A stretch of 64,000 nt of DNA from NCBI RefSeq assembly GCF_039555335.1, contig NC_092647.1, forward strand, positions 5,532,608 to 5,596,607, given 5' to 3'. How positions within the stretch are numbered: the first letter of the stretch is position 1; every line of letters begins with the position of its first letter. The notes beneath the pieces were generated by a model that was not told where the DNA came from, ran no database searches, and saw only the letters and a program-made list of their open reading frames with translations. Source of the DNA: Amphiura filiformis. Lineage: Eukaryota > Echinodermata > Ophiuroidea > Amphilepidida > Amphiuridae. Both the position numbers and the translations under genes were made by a program. This document shows positions 13,801-28,800 of this stretch, piece after piece.

Positions 13801-16800
13801 AAAGAGTGCTCGATCCTGTGAAGGAAACAGAATTATTATTTGAAGGAGAGCAGAATTGTTATTTATAATTATATATAGTCAAAGCACACTGTTTAAATTG
13901 TATTGTCAATTTTGAAGGCAAATATATTTTCCACTATCTTTGAACGTGTTTTCCACAACAATGAATCCACTGATTTCTCAACATTTATATTTATATCGAT
14001 ACCGTGGGGTTATTGAGAGAAGATCACATCTTCAGTATTTTTAGATATGTACAATGACAAATACATAATATTGACAAATGTCTTTAGGGCAGCTACATGT
14101 GACCTGTTCCCACGAAATGAGCGTAAAGTCGCAAGTTGTTAGTTTTGAGACCTTCAAATAATGTCGAGTTGCTGTTCTTTGTTTGAAGACACCTGTATAG
14201 TCAGTGACATGTCCTTTGTGTATGGGGACATAATGCTATATAATCTGTGTTCAATTCTGTCCCCATTCACAAAAGACTCTGCCAAACCACTGCTAATACA
14301 GGTGTCTTCAAGCAAAGAACATCAACTCAACACCTAAAACGTCTCGAAAGTCCCAACTTGCGACTTTATGCTCATATCGTGGGAACATGTCACAATAGGA
14401 CCTACTTACATCAATCCCTCGATATTATGGTGAACCTCAACCAATTACGTGCTGTTATCGAACTTCTCGTAGCATCCATATTGGCCTGCTATGGCACTTC
14501 TTCCCTTTTGTTGTCTTCATCCCATTATCTTTCTTCTATTCTTCCTTCTTTCTTTCTGCTGCTCGTTCTTCCCGATAACCTCGCCTACTTTTCGCTTTAT
14601 TCCAAACGTTTCTTCACCTGTCGTATTTATAGACAATTCTAATATTACTACTTTCTCTATACTATACCACTATTGCCCTTACCAACACTACTTCTACTAT
14701 ATCTTAATATTTACTATTAATATTACTCATATTTCTGATACTGCTTGCGTGCTTTCCTGCTAGTATGCTCGTGACACAGATCATGTTTGCAGTTACATTT
14801 TGTGAATATCAAAATAGCACCGGGACGGAAAATGTGGATTATTGGCGGTAATTACCAAAGTCAACGCGCCTTATCAAAACGTAAAGACGCATTTGATTTC
14901 AAGATCATATCAACACCAATATTAAATCCGGTGTAATTGGAAACGGCAATACATTTGAAATAAATTTGAAATGCTATATTGTTATCCCAAATAAATTTAG
15001 AATACCTTTTAGCGTTATGTTAAAAATTATCATTCTTACTATAGCATAAACGCCTTTTTCATTTAATCGGCTCCAGTGTTTTATTTATATGTGATTATTC
15101 TAAAAGAATGATTTCTTTTCTCGAGCGTGAACACTTCATTAATAAATACGTTCCAGTTTTTTTTTCTATATTAAAACAGTTTTCAAACACATATCTGAAA
15201 TTAAAACAACATAACGTGTACTAGTGGGCTTTTCCTTCGCCCCAGGTCCGTTAATGACGCCCCGTACCAAGAAATCGTTGAATATTATAATCAAATGTCT
15301 TGGGATTTCAAAGAAGATCCGCCTCCACATACATGGTTATTTTGGTTAATCTTTTGACAATTACTCGTCAGGCATACGCCCGACGAGTACTTTATAATGT
15401 CTTTTTCTATATTTCTTTCTTTTCTGTTGGTATCATTATAAAATTTATTTCTATATGTCTTCCTTTTCTGTTGGTATCATTATGTTCCAGATTTATGTTA
15501 AACATTATGTCGTTTTCAATATGTTTTTAGAGTTAAACCCAATGTTTTATTATTTGACCGTATGAAGAAATATGTCAATGATTATTTAAAAAATATAGAC
15601 ACAGATATTAATACATTTCACAACACTGTGTTTCACGCCAAAGCGATCATCAGGTGAATAAATTAAAATTGAAAAACACGATGATCAAAGGCCTTTCCAA
15701 AAACTCCGTAACCTAGCAACGCGTGTGCGCAGTGTCGAAAAACACACCTGGCGCGAGTATGACGCACAACGGTAGGTGGTGACATAGGTTATGGAGAAAA
15801 TGAATAAACCTAAACATACCATATAAAACATTACTTTTTCTTAACACGGCTATGACGACATTTGTATCAGCTCACTTCTTTTGTTGAGCGAGATTCTTGG
15901 ATTACTCATTTTTGAGTTAAGATTGCCATTTTTTCTTCTAAACAAAGGTTACAAATTCCTGATTTTCACATTTTGGTGTTGGATTTTTGAACTATATCCC
16001 AACTGATGTTGAACTTTTCATCTTTGTGTTTAAGCCCCCAAACATATTTCGATAGTTCTGTCTCCTTTTTGTATTTTTCTAGCCGAAAAGACTTAGTGTG
16101 GTTGTTGTAAACTCAGACAATGAATCAAAGCAATATATTGGATTAGCAGGCGGTACATTTAAGGAAAGGTACAACAACCACCTTGATCATCGTGTTTTTC
16201 AATTTTAATTTATTCACCTGATGATCGCTTTGGTGAAACACAGTGTTGTGAAATGTATTAATATCTGTGTCTATATTTTTTAAAATAGCTCTACCATTTA
16301 TTGGTATCGAGCACTGTATAGCTGTCTGTGATACTTTTACTTCTCAATGATTATTTACATAGTTACAAAAATCACTTCTTTCTGAATTGATAAGTATTTA
16401 ACTATACAGATATCTTTTACATGGAAAAGGATCGTGTATGACATTAAATTGACATGGTCCCGACTTCCTTTCGATTTTATTATCAATTTTGAAGGAAAAT
16501 ATATGTGTTTACCTTAAACACTAAAAATGTTTATGTTTATAGCACTTTGGTGTGTTTAAGTAGTGTAAGAACAGTTCACATAATATGACCTTCTTACGCC
16601 AATCTCTCTCTCAAACGCATACGTGTTTTTATCGAACTCCTCGTGGCATCCATCTTATTGTCCACACTTTTTTCCTTTTATTGTCTTCATCCCATTATCT
16701 TTCTTCTGCTCTCCCTTCTTTTCATTCTGCTGCTAGTTCTTCCCCATAACCTCGTCTTCTTCTCGCTTTATTCCAAACGTTTGCTGTACTCGTATTTCTA

Positions 16801-19800
16801 GATGTTTCTAATATCACTACTTTCTCTATCCTACTATCACTACTACTGCCATAGCAACACTACTTCTACTATATCTTGATATTTACTACCAATATTACTC
16901 ATATTTCTGATACTGCTTGCGTGCTTTCCTGCTAGTATGCCAGGTTCATTACGACTTATCACCATTACAGGTACTTCTAAAGTAGTTGAATTCTTGTCAA
17001 GTACCATTAATCTCTAAATTAACGCTCGAAACTTTTTTCCAACGATACGAGTTGCTACATTCTCACTATAATTATCAAACACACTCTCACGTGTATCATC
17101 AAACAGTAGATAAGTAAAAATCACAGCTACTGGGAATAATTTAAACCTGGATAACGCCCATAAAGGTAAGCGGATCTTCAACTTCAATCATGTTTCAAAA
17201 ATCTTAGGACAGAATAAAACGCCCAAGGCATTGCAACTGATTCCTCGTAACTGGCTGTCCAAATTACTCTCTTATGCGGAACGGTAGCAGACTGAAAGAA
17301 ACATCCGACTAGTAAAATATCGCATTGAGGATTTTTCCATGTTGGCTAGAGGGTTTTAGCAGGATAATTGTCAAATGAGAATAGTGGAAAACGTTTGATA
17401 TTATTTAAGTTGTCGTGGGAGAATTTAATCAAATTACTCACAAATGAAATCAGAAGATATATGTTTGTAGCTTTCTCAAACGTTTACGCGAATAAACGCT
17501 TCTTAAGGAACTCTATACCGTCAACTATTGCTGCTCAGTTATTTGCATGCTTTATTTGATTACACTATTATTGATCATTGGTAGCTTTCTATCTACATCT
17601 GATATTTATAACAGGATTTCGACGAATGCAATATTTCCATTTACGTCAATATATTATTAAAACAAATATCTCATGTGATGTAAATGGTCTCTAACGTCTC
17701 CATTTCATTTTAATAAGCTTATTGTGTATTCCAATGCTATTAATTAACCCACATCTGCAAAAGGTCAATTTCATAATACGATTGTTACTTAAAATTATAT
17801 AAATTTACACAATAACTGCACTCGCATATTTTTTGTATGTTTTATCATCACATAATATTATGTAGTTTCACAAGGGATGCTGTTTACTCTGTCCTATCAT
17901 CTGGAATACAGCATCACCAGTTAAGATATTTTTTATCCATCTATATTTGAGCGAGTACGTTCCTTCGCCATTCATTCATTCATTATTTCATTCATTCATT
18001 AACATAAAAAAATCCCTCACACAAGAAAATACGTAAACAACTCTCACTTCCCAGCAAACACAAAACGTTTTCGACATCATTCGCTAAATGTTAGGTTATA
18101 TAAAGGATATATAAAGGGTATAAAACGTTTTCATAACATTCAAAAAACATTTGTTGATACCTACTACAAATATTCTAACATAATGTTATTTAAGTGTTGA
18201 CAAAATATTGGGCAAAAAATGTTTGCAAAATATATTTTACAATAACATTTGTAAAACATTAAAAAAATATTGTTGTAGTGTGTTTTCATACAAAACGTTT
18301 TAAAACGTTTCCACGACCTTTAAATGACCCGACATTTAATGTTATTAAAACGTTTTATCTAAACCAAAACCCAAAGTATAACATCTTTAAAACGTTTTAA
18401 AGCTATAATCACGTAATTATTACAATTTGGCAGATTGGAATTACGACGGATTACAAAAACTTTGCAAAAAGGCTCGAGATACAATTTGAGAATTAAACAC
18501 TATTAAAAAAACAGGCCATTTTATTTTCCATTTTATTGATCATGGTTTGCTTCCACAAAACCCGGAAAAGTGTCCAATCCATTATTTGAGATACACTGCA
18601 ATAAACATGCCAAAAATAAATAGGATCTTTGAAGCTAAAGATATATGTTTTTGAAGGACAAATGATTGTGTAAATATTATTTGTGACACAACGTATATCA
18701 TTTTAAGCCTGGCAATCTGAGTATTTGAAATTTGAACATACCTTCACATCATATTTTCCCGACTGTATCCGGGTTTCGACAAAATGTTCGAGGGAGCATA
18801 TCTCGTTATTCATAATTTGCTGTTATACTGAAATATAAATTCTGTATGTTTCAGAGGAAAAATGATCCCAGAAGACTTGGAAGGCAAAGTCCAACAGACC
18901 ATAGCAAGGGTAAGTTGATATAAAGTAATCATTAACATCTACTTAATGTTGAGTGTCTCTTTAAGGTGGTAGGCCTACTACACCCCCTAATAAATTTTGT
19001 AACTAATTTTACATTTTTCTCAAAAAATAACTACACACTAGTTACGAAGGTTATGTATATTATCGGGGTAAGGAATCCAATTACTTCACTGAAATTTCAG
19101 TGATTCAAGACAAGTGGTTCATTTTGTATGTTAAGAAATGAGGTACATTCTAGCGGAACCTCTTTTCTTATCATAAATGACGTACCGCTTGCCTTTAGTC
19201 ACTGAAATTCCACTGTAGTAACTGGATTCCTATAATATACATAACTTTTGTTACAAGTATGTTATTATTTGTTGAGAAAAATGCAAAAAATAATCACAAA
19301 TTTATCAAGGGGTGCCGTACCACCTTAAATCAGGTTATGTAATCTAATATATCCAACATATTTTTGAATGTAAAACTAGATACAAATACACAGAGGCCTA
19401 AATGTTTTGTATGTTATGAAAAAAAACTGATTTTGAAAACTGACTTTTAACTATGATTGGTAGTCAATTTAACGTAAAGGAACGAAAAAGGGTTATGTAC
19501 TTTCTGCGTGGCTGAAATTGCGTAAACAGTTAATAATAAGGTTAATCCTAAAATCACATTTTCAATTGCTTTGGCTGGAATTTTTTGACATATGAATACC
19601 TACGCTGAGTACTTGTAGGTTCTATATTTTGAAACCTAAAATTAAGTTTCCATTCTGTCCATCCTATCGCTTCTGACGCAGTCTTATTGATATCACGCAA
19701 TTGTCAGACAAGAGAGAAATATTTGAACTCTTGAACAAAGTGATTCTTTTACCGCAACAGAGCATACGTCTTCCCACGAATTAATCAATTTACATAAATG

Positions 19801-22800
19801 GTTAACTAGTGAATAAATAGGTGAATATCGAGTCGTTTGGACATACAGCTGCAATCGATAATGTCCTTAGTGGTACAGATTCTGATACAGCTTGACGAAT
19901 CTTCCCGCCAATTGACGTATACAAATAAGGACTGGGGATGACCAAATATAGCCATTGTACCTATGTATGGGAATTAATTAAGCATGGTCGAAACGAGGGA
20001 TTTTTTTAAATCTAAAGATGGGGTAGGTGGTTATCCCAGTACCAATTATATTCCAGTATCTATTATGATATCACTATTATTATCTCATAATCCAAATCAT
20101 GTCATCACGAAATTGCGAGAGATAAAATCTCTACTCGTAACTGTATTTTTTTTTCAAATAAAATGACTGAGTATACCTACGGAATGTAAAAATGCATACA
20201 ATATAAAATTTAGTTACCAAGTAGCTTTCACGTCTTAAAATGGCAATGAACGAGGATGCTCTAATGTTCAGATGTTATGACAGTAAGTATGTGTCTTGCC
20301 AACCTTCCTTTACTTACGACAAACTGTAGGTTATAAATACTTGATACATTAAGGTCATATATGTCACATTTCAGCATAATTAATCAAAACAAAGAAGACA
20401 TGCGTGAAAATGATAAAGCTGTAGTAATTATTATCCTATATCTGTCAAGATAAGAAGATAATTTAATTAAAATGACGGCATTTCAATGTTGTTTAAACAT
20501 AATTACACTTGGAATACTTCAATTTGCGACAGAACATCGATATATTAATTTAAATGATTTGGTCTTTTCTTTCGTTAAATATTTTAGTAATATTTCAATT
20601 CAGGCAAAGTTCATCTACAATAATTGTATTTCCTCAATAATCTTAACGACGTGATATTTTAAAAATTTCATGATTTATCTTCAATTCATCGTAATGTGCG
20701 TATAAGAGTTTAAATTGACTAACCCATTGCAAAAAGTATTAGTGAAGTACCTGGAATATATCACTTGTTCTTATAAGTAAATGTAGCTTAAATAAGTTTC
20801 AGCATGTCTTCGCGAAGTTTATTTAAAGTAACATTCATATTATTTTTAATTTGATTATGAAAACAGGCTTCTTGTGTGAAATGGATGTTCCATCTTCGCA
20901 ATTTCCTTATGTCCGTGTTTATCTTCACCAACATATAAGACCCCTATACCATGTGTACGCCATCCACCCTATTCCTCAACATACAAACACATCCCCCTAT
21001 ACAAACACACCCCACTCCCACGTGTACACCCCTACCCGCACATCCTACTCAATCCCATTCAATTATGTTGTTTTCTAATTCGACTCGTATATGTATGTTT
21101 ACCAAGCTTAGTCTTTTGCGAGCTTATTTCTTAATTTCCATGCACTTCTTACCGGTCTCTACTTCACCACTTCTCGATTAGCTAGCTCTTCTTGTGTCGT
21201 TTTGTGTCTTTTCATTACTTTCCACTTTTCATTGAAGTTCAAAATGTAAGCACAAAAGGCAAGAAAAAGAGCGTAAGACTCACAAAGCTTCTTTTAAGTA
21301 ACATTCACATTATTTGTAATTTGAACATATGAAAACAGCTTTTTCTTGTATGAAATGATGTTACATCTTCGCAATTTTCTGAAGTCTGTGTTTATCTACA
21401 CCAACATGCAACAAAATGCGTCTCTTTTTCCTATGTTTTTCAAATGTTTATTCAAGTTATAGAAAATGTTTTCCCGATAAACAAAACCCCTCAACCTATG
21501 TCCCATAAATGCGTTGTTGTCGCAGAGGTGTATGAAAATGGTCCCAAAAAGGTTACATGTATGAACAAAATGGCCTGTAAATGAACTACAAACAAAACAT
21601 ACCGTTTTGCTGGAATATAATATTAATGTAGCTTCTGTTTTTTATTGCTATATTTTGCTGAAGGAATTTTCCCCGATTGGGTTGACTAAGTACTGTTGGT
21701 CCAGGCAGCCAAAATATCAATTTAATTGTCTAAATCATTGTATTTTTGAAAAATAACACCTTGATGTTTTGCAGAAGTTCAGACTACAAATCATATACTT
21801 TGAAAAATTGCTTGATTTATTGTTGTTAATGAGTTATGTATGTATTACAAAGGTGATGTGGTTTAAGCCCTCTTTACAACATAACTCAAGAACCACAGGA
21901 CCTACAAAAGTATATCTGTGATATTTGAATCCTTCTAGACGCTCGCTATGAAATGATCAATGCAATTTTTGCCAAAGCTCACTACCATTCCCAGGATGCT
22001 GTGAACGACCAAATCGCAACAGTTGAAAAAAGTTACTAATCTTAATGTATTTTTTGTAAATTAAAATGTCAAAAAACTTTCAAAATGGGCGTAAAGTGGA
22101 GCCTAATCCACGCTGAGCTTAATTGAAATAAAGGCTCACGGAACGACTCCTGTGGCATTAAAAAAATCAGTATCGGTTATTTTTTTATATATAATACAAT
22201 TGCGAGACCCTATTTTAGTGAAACAACAAAGAGCACATTCATGTATTTTTCTCATGAAAACGTATTCAACAGACGCGAAATATCAAATGTTGAAAGTGCT
22301 TTTTGCTGCAGAATCAAAAACAATCTATAGCAGATGCCGGCGCGTTCCCTTTTATGGTAATGCATGAAAAGCAGAATACAGTAATAAAATCTTCCCAACC
22401 ATTTTACGTCCATGAACGTGACAGCAATTATAAACGATTTCAAGAGTGAAAGATATCAGCTCCACTGGTTTCGACTACTTTCCTGTAATTCTGTATAATC
22501 TACTTAATACATCTTTTGAAATTTCTGTTTCCAATCTATTCATGAGTCTTTTATCCATTCCTAATTTGTATCGCTAGTCCATTCTTTTAAGATTTTTTTC
22601 TATTTGTCAATAAACATGCGCACACCTACAAACACACCCGGCATACTTGTTCATGCGCACCCCACCCACCCAATTCATCAACATAAATATTCATACACCT
22701 CATCTATACAAACACATCCCACCCTCCTTCTACATACACACACAACCCGCACCCTACCCAGTATACTCTACTCAATTATATTGTTTTGCTAATGCGTCTC

Positions 22801-25800
22801 GTATATGTATGTTTACTAAGCTTAGCCTTTTGCGCTCTTATTTCTTGATTTCCACGCACTCCTTACCGGTCTCTACTTCACCATTTTTCAATTTGTTAGT
22901 TCTACTTGTGTCGTTTTTTTTGTCTTTGCGTTACTTTCCTCTTTTCTTTGAAGTTCCAAATGTATTCACAAAAAGCAAAACAAAATAAATTAATTCCTTC
23001 GTACATGGAGCTTAAGACTAATTGACTTGTTAATGACTTTTAAACAGTCCCGGCATTGGTGTCAACGACAGAGCTTATTTAATAATAGCGAGTAATAAAC
23101 CGTTGAACCTCATGCATATTATACAGACTAGCTTTCTGTAAATTGAATGCTCCTAGTATATTGAAGTTTTCTACTATTACGATCCAATTTGTCCTTACCA
23201 ATAATTCAGTTCTGGTCTGGAATGCATGCATAAATATTAAAGTATTTGAAAATGTACCAATGGCTGCAAAATTTCACTGGCAGTGTCAATTTTATGGATC
23301 ATTTAAAACAATTGTACAATACATTTTATATAAATGACATACTAGCCTGTTACTACATGTGCTCTATCACTAGCTTTACATTGGATATTACAAGATTACT
23401 ATTACGTCCCTCTGTCTGACGACATTGCCTACTTACACGAAGCCACTATCCAATATGCATCAGTATTGAGACATTATCCATTTGGAGAAACTCAGCGTGC
23501 CCTTTTAGATATGGGACGAGTGGGGAGTCTTCCATTTCGCTCGTGTATCAAGTTAACGGCTATTTATCTTTATATTCTTCCTATGTTCCTATCGCTTGAA
23601 CACTCAGATTCAAACATCACTCACTTTGAAATATTCACCAATTGACACTTTTAAGTAGTGCGTATAGATTTCTATTTCAACCAGTTACCAGGTCAGTTAC
23701 CTACATATGATCTACACCAAATTTATTTGACTTGAATTTGAGACTCTATTGAAAATCATACGAAGAATAGTAATACTTTACTCTTACATTACATTGCATA
23801 ATTTCAGATAGGGCCTATCTCTCACTGGCGGGTTTTTATAAGATGTAAACCCGTATCATGGGTAACATAAAAACGAACATTGCCCTCTGTACGATGATTA
23901 GATGTACACTAAAGTATGCCAGGTAACATTTGAGCAATCAGTAACTTAATTACTGCCTGCTTTATAATGTAATAGTGATGGTGCTTTCACACCCTCAAGA
24001 GACCATACTTAACCAATATTTCTCTCTAATGAGATGTTTTAGTTTAAGCCACGTGTGCAGGCATTGGTAAAATTTGTTGAAAGAAGATTGTGATATACAC
24101 CATCTAAATTATTAGCGGATTATGAGTGTGAAAATTGACAACCCTTTTCCCTTTTCACCTAGTTGGTTAATTGTGTTAGTTTCTAAATACCTGGCGCGTC
24201 GGTTTATTAAGAATCCTTTTATTGACTGGTATTCCTGTAATTTTATTATAATATAGAGCATATTCTGATAATTGTTTGGGTATCTGTTAAATTTCGGTTT
24301 GGTCAGTCCCCGGCTCAGTCGTTACTGCAATAAATTTGTTTTTAAAATCATTTTTAATCATTATTTAATTTTGTGTTTCTTGTTATGTTTTTTAGTTTTG
24401 CTAAACTTGAAATGTTTGCGTGACGTTGTTTTTCTGTATTTTAAAGAAAGTGTGCATACTGCGGTTCGCGGTTCTACTTTCCCATGTTGTTTGTTTATTA
24501 CCCAAGTTTATTATTAGGCCCACAGTTAAAATTTATTCATAAATTATACTTCTTGAATTTCTTGTTTTCACACCGTTTTCCTAACATTTTGCACCACATT
24601 ACTGTTGCAAGTCGCAGGCCTAGGCCTATAATATGCATACTTGCAATACAGTTTTGATATTTTACATGTTTTGGTTAGGCCCTACTAGTCTTTCATCTTT
24701 CATTGATGTTATTCGCAGTTTTCTTTTTTTTTACTTGGTTATTATTCATCTTTTACTTTGACTTACCTATTTGATATGTGTTTTTTCGTTTGTTTGAGTA
24801 GGCCGTATTTTGTTTGTTTTTTAAACATTTTTTCTTTGCTTATTATACTTGAATGATTGGTCACTGATATTTTTTTGATATTTTACATGTTTTGGTTAGG
24901 CCCTACTAGTCTTTCATCTTTCATTGATGTTATTCGCAGTTTTCTTTTTTTTTACTTGGTTATTATTCATCTTTTACTTTGACTTACCTATTTGATATGT
25001 GTTTTTCGTTTGTTTGAGTAGGCCGTATTTTGTTTGTTTTTAAACATTTTTTCTTTGCTTATTATACTTGAATGATTGGTCACTTATTAAAAAGTAAATA
25101 TTTAAATAACTTACTAAACAATTAAATAGTAAATAAGTAAAATATAATACATATAAAGAAATAATAAATATAAAATTAATAATAAATTAATAAATAAAAT
25201 TTTAATAAAAGCGTAAAAAGTAACTGAATAAAAGTGGGGTCCTAAAATAAATATTAGCTATAAAATGACCAATCATTCAAGTATAATATGCAAAGAAAAG
25301 TGCTTAAAAACATACAAAATGCAGGCCTACTCAAACAAATGAAAAAACAAGTAAGCAGACAGGTAATCAAATTAAAAAGCTAAATAACAACCAAGTTAAT
25401 GACAATAATTATCATTCTATTATTAATTATTTTACATAGGCCTAGGCCTACGAGTACTATTCATTTTTTTATTTAGGCCTAAATAATGCACATGTTTACT
25501 TATTTACTTTCTTATTTGTGTAGTTTTTACTTGTTAATTTAATTACCTATTTATTTACTTGTTTATTCATTGATAAATTAATTTAGTCAATTATTTACAT
25601 CATTAATTTTACTTACTTATTTCTGAACTTGTTTATGTATTTATGTAGGCCTATTTACTTATTTATTATTTTCTATTATTATATTATTAACATATATTTG
25701 AAAAATAATAAAAGAAAGAAAGAAAGAAAGAACAAAATCCCTAATATATCCTAATTAAAGCATACAATAAAGCTAAATTGAGAAAATAGCATTAAATCTG

Positions 25801-28800
25801 GCAACAGATCATCACGCATTTTTTTTACGGAGTACCTCTCGAGGTACTCCGCTATAGTCTAGGTATCCCAGGCAAACCTTAGTTAACACATTTGCTAGTC
25901 AGCGAAATTCGCCGAGACCGGGGCCCAAACACAATGCATATTTACATAGAAATTTGAATTTTTTTTTTGAGAATAGGTCGGTGAAGGAAACCTACATAAA
26001 TATGTTTTCTATACTTCACTTGACCCAAATATATGATTTTTTATGGTGATAATCAAATCGCACATGGAATTATAGAGGATTTTGATAGCAGTTCCATTAA
26101 AAAAGCTGCTATCGCCATGAGACTAAGATCTAGAAACACCCCGAAATGCCGTTTTGGGAATTTTGCTAGCTGAATCTTTTTGATGAAAGTCAGTCTTTGA
26201 CAAGATGTAACTTTGCTACGGAAAGTGCTATGAAAAAAAGGTTTTCAGTTTTGGCTTTGTTTACTCAAGGGCTTTAATTTGATATATAAAATAATGCAGT
26301 TTGATGGCAAATTTGAATTCACCTAGCATACCTATATAGTCTGTCTCTACGGGAGGTACACCGTGGAAAACCGGATAGGAGTAGTCCACGGATTTTTGAC
26401 TCGCGTTACGGTACACCGCTACAGAGTAGCCCTGGAGGTAATCCGGAGTAGCTCCAGAGTACATCCAGTGAGAAATTGGATGTGTATAAACGGCTGAAAG
26501 TAACGGATGCGTTATTACTTTCAGCCGTTTGCGCAATTTATCAAGTCCAGACTGACATACTGTTACCTTAACTTCCAGTCGCATTTTACAGAAAGGTCTC
26601 AAAACAATTTTCAAATTACCAATTATAAAAATTCGCCTTGGTACATTGCCAAAATGTTATCAATATGTGACCGTACACGACAAATGAGCTGTAAATTCCT
26701 CCCCGGTCAGTTTTGTTTTATTTCGTGTTTAGAAAATATATATCATAAGCTTTAAAATGGTATATTTCAAACGATACCCAGAAGCGGGGTTATGGTTTGT
26801 TGAACTTTGCTCCTACAACAAAATGGTACTTTTTTCGTTTCTACATGTGTCTCTTTTTCCACATTGCTGGTAAAAAATATCAAACAGTCATAATTGGCGG
26901 TCATTTCAAATCATCCCCAAGTCAATGAGGTTCAGGAATGTCCTCTAATTGTTAATTGTTAATTGTTGGTTATACATACCTAGACAAAATACAATGCTTT
27001 GTAACCCACCACTTGAACAGGATTTAGCCAAAGCAAACAAAGACCAGAGCTATTAAGAATTCTATAGACATCTAAGGTAGATTTCTTATTATCATCTTCA
27101 ACAATAGAATTATTGATTAGTTTAAAAGGTGTTTGACTATTAAAATGAGATACATATCGCACCAACTTGAGGTACCGATGAATACGACCTTCATGCACAT
27201 TTTGTACTGTAACTCGGAATACAATTAAGGACATTTACGGCTCATTCGTGCTGTACGATCACATAATATAGTATGAAATATCGTATGTAATATCATTTGC
27301 GATATCGTATTGTTTGAGAAACGTTTTCATCTACTTGTCTTTCTTTTTTTCCTTTTTGATTAAAGGGAGACGTCCCATTCTTCGTGAATGCAACTGGAGC
27401 TACAACAGTAGTTGGTGCTTTTGATCCATTAAATGCCATAGCAGATATATGCGAGAAATATAATCTGTGGTTTCACGTTGATGTAAGTAAACGTCTTGTA
27501 CACTTAACACCATTAGCATTAGGATGAACGTTATTGACACTTCGTGGGTGTAATATACGTGGTGGGGTGCGTGTGGAGTGGGTGTGGGAAAGAGGGCATT
27601 AGCTGTGTAAGTCATCGGGTATTTTGTGTGGGGGTGTGTGCGTAGTTTGGGTGTATGTGTGTTGTTTTAAGTCTAAGAAAGCATGCCTTGTATATTAGTT
27701 AGTGTCCTGGATTTGTTAAAACTATTTTAAACTATTTCTAAGTTCTATTACAAAGGTTGTCATTTTACCCTTTATCAATTAACACGAAAACCAGAAATAT
27801 ATATGTTCGTCTCATAACCATTTGCTATATCAACTACGACAGTATACATGGTATAGTTGGTGCCTTTGATCCATTAAACTCTATAGCAGATATGCAAGAA
27901 ATATAATCTCCGGTTACATGTGGATGTATAATAAGTATTAAGGTCTTGTAGACATAGCCATATTAACACCATTTGCTTTAGGATAATTAGGTGTAGTCGG
28001 GCGGGTTATACGTGGGGTGGTGCGGCATAGGGGTAAGCTGTGTGACTCCTAAGGTGTTTTGTATGGGGATGCGTACGTGGTTTTGGTGTATGTGTGTTGT
28101 TATAAAGTCTAAACAAAATAATATGCCTTAATGAGAACGCTGGATTTGTTAAAACTACTTTAATTTGTAATCTTGAAGAGTATTACAATAGATTGTAATT
28201 AAGATATTTTGTTACCCTATACTTTACATAACCATTTGCTGAGAAACGCTAATTCGACAGTAGTTTGTGCCTTTGATCCATTAAACCCCATAGCAGATAT
28301 ATGCCAGAAATCTCTGGTTACACATGGATGCAAGTAAACGTCTTGTAGACGTAAAACCGTTTGCATTGATATAATTAGGTCGATGAACATTATTGACACT
28401 TCAAAAATGCAAATTATAAAGACACATATTTCTCTCTACTGTCTTCTTTAATCTCTTCATTCTTTCTCACAATTTTCTCCCAACATGATTTGACACTTAA
28501 TTTATTCCTTCATTTGTGTTAAACATTAATTTATGTCAAACTGAGCGTAGTAACAATGTCTTGACAAATATTGTTTGGTTAAATGCTTTACAAACGGGTA
28601 GAGTGGAGGAGGGTATTTAGAGTTTTAAAAAAAATCTACGTTGTTGAATTTGGTACCAAAAATATAGCTATGGGTCTTCTCTACCCAGTGATACAAAAAT
28701 AAGTACAAACATCCCCAAGTAAAATTAGGAACTCGTAACTATACGTATACGAATTAAAGTTCAAAAATTAGATTTGACTACAAAATCGGGCATATATACA

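Larger units (their letters stand above)
11439..16940 (+). repeat. Tandem duplication of a segment of about 2 kb, units carrying different insertions
   Basis: Unit 1 is 11439-14770 and unit 2 is 14771-16940. Each starts gtgacacagatcatgtttg and ends tttcctgctagtatgc. Shared landmarks include aatgtggattattggcggta, caggcatacgcc, ctatacagatatcttttaca and tgtcttcatcccattatctt. The length difference is explained mainly by elements found in only one unit: 11468-11905, 12133-12521, 13133-13884 and 14096-14394 in unit 1; 15589-16343 in unit 2. Confidence 0.9.

Noticed and set aside
24653..25440. CRISPR-like or satellite array
   Set aside because: Only two direct copies and one inverted copy of a roughly 215-bp AT-rich unit; no short repeat-spacer pattern, and the genome is animal.
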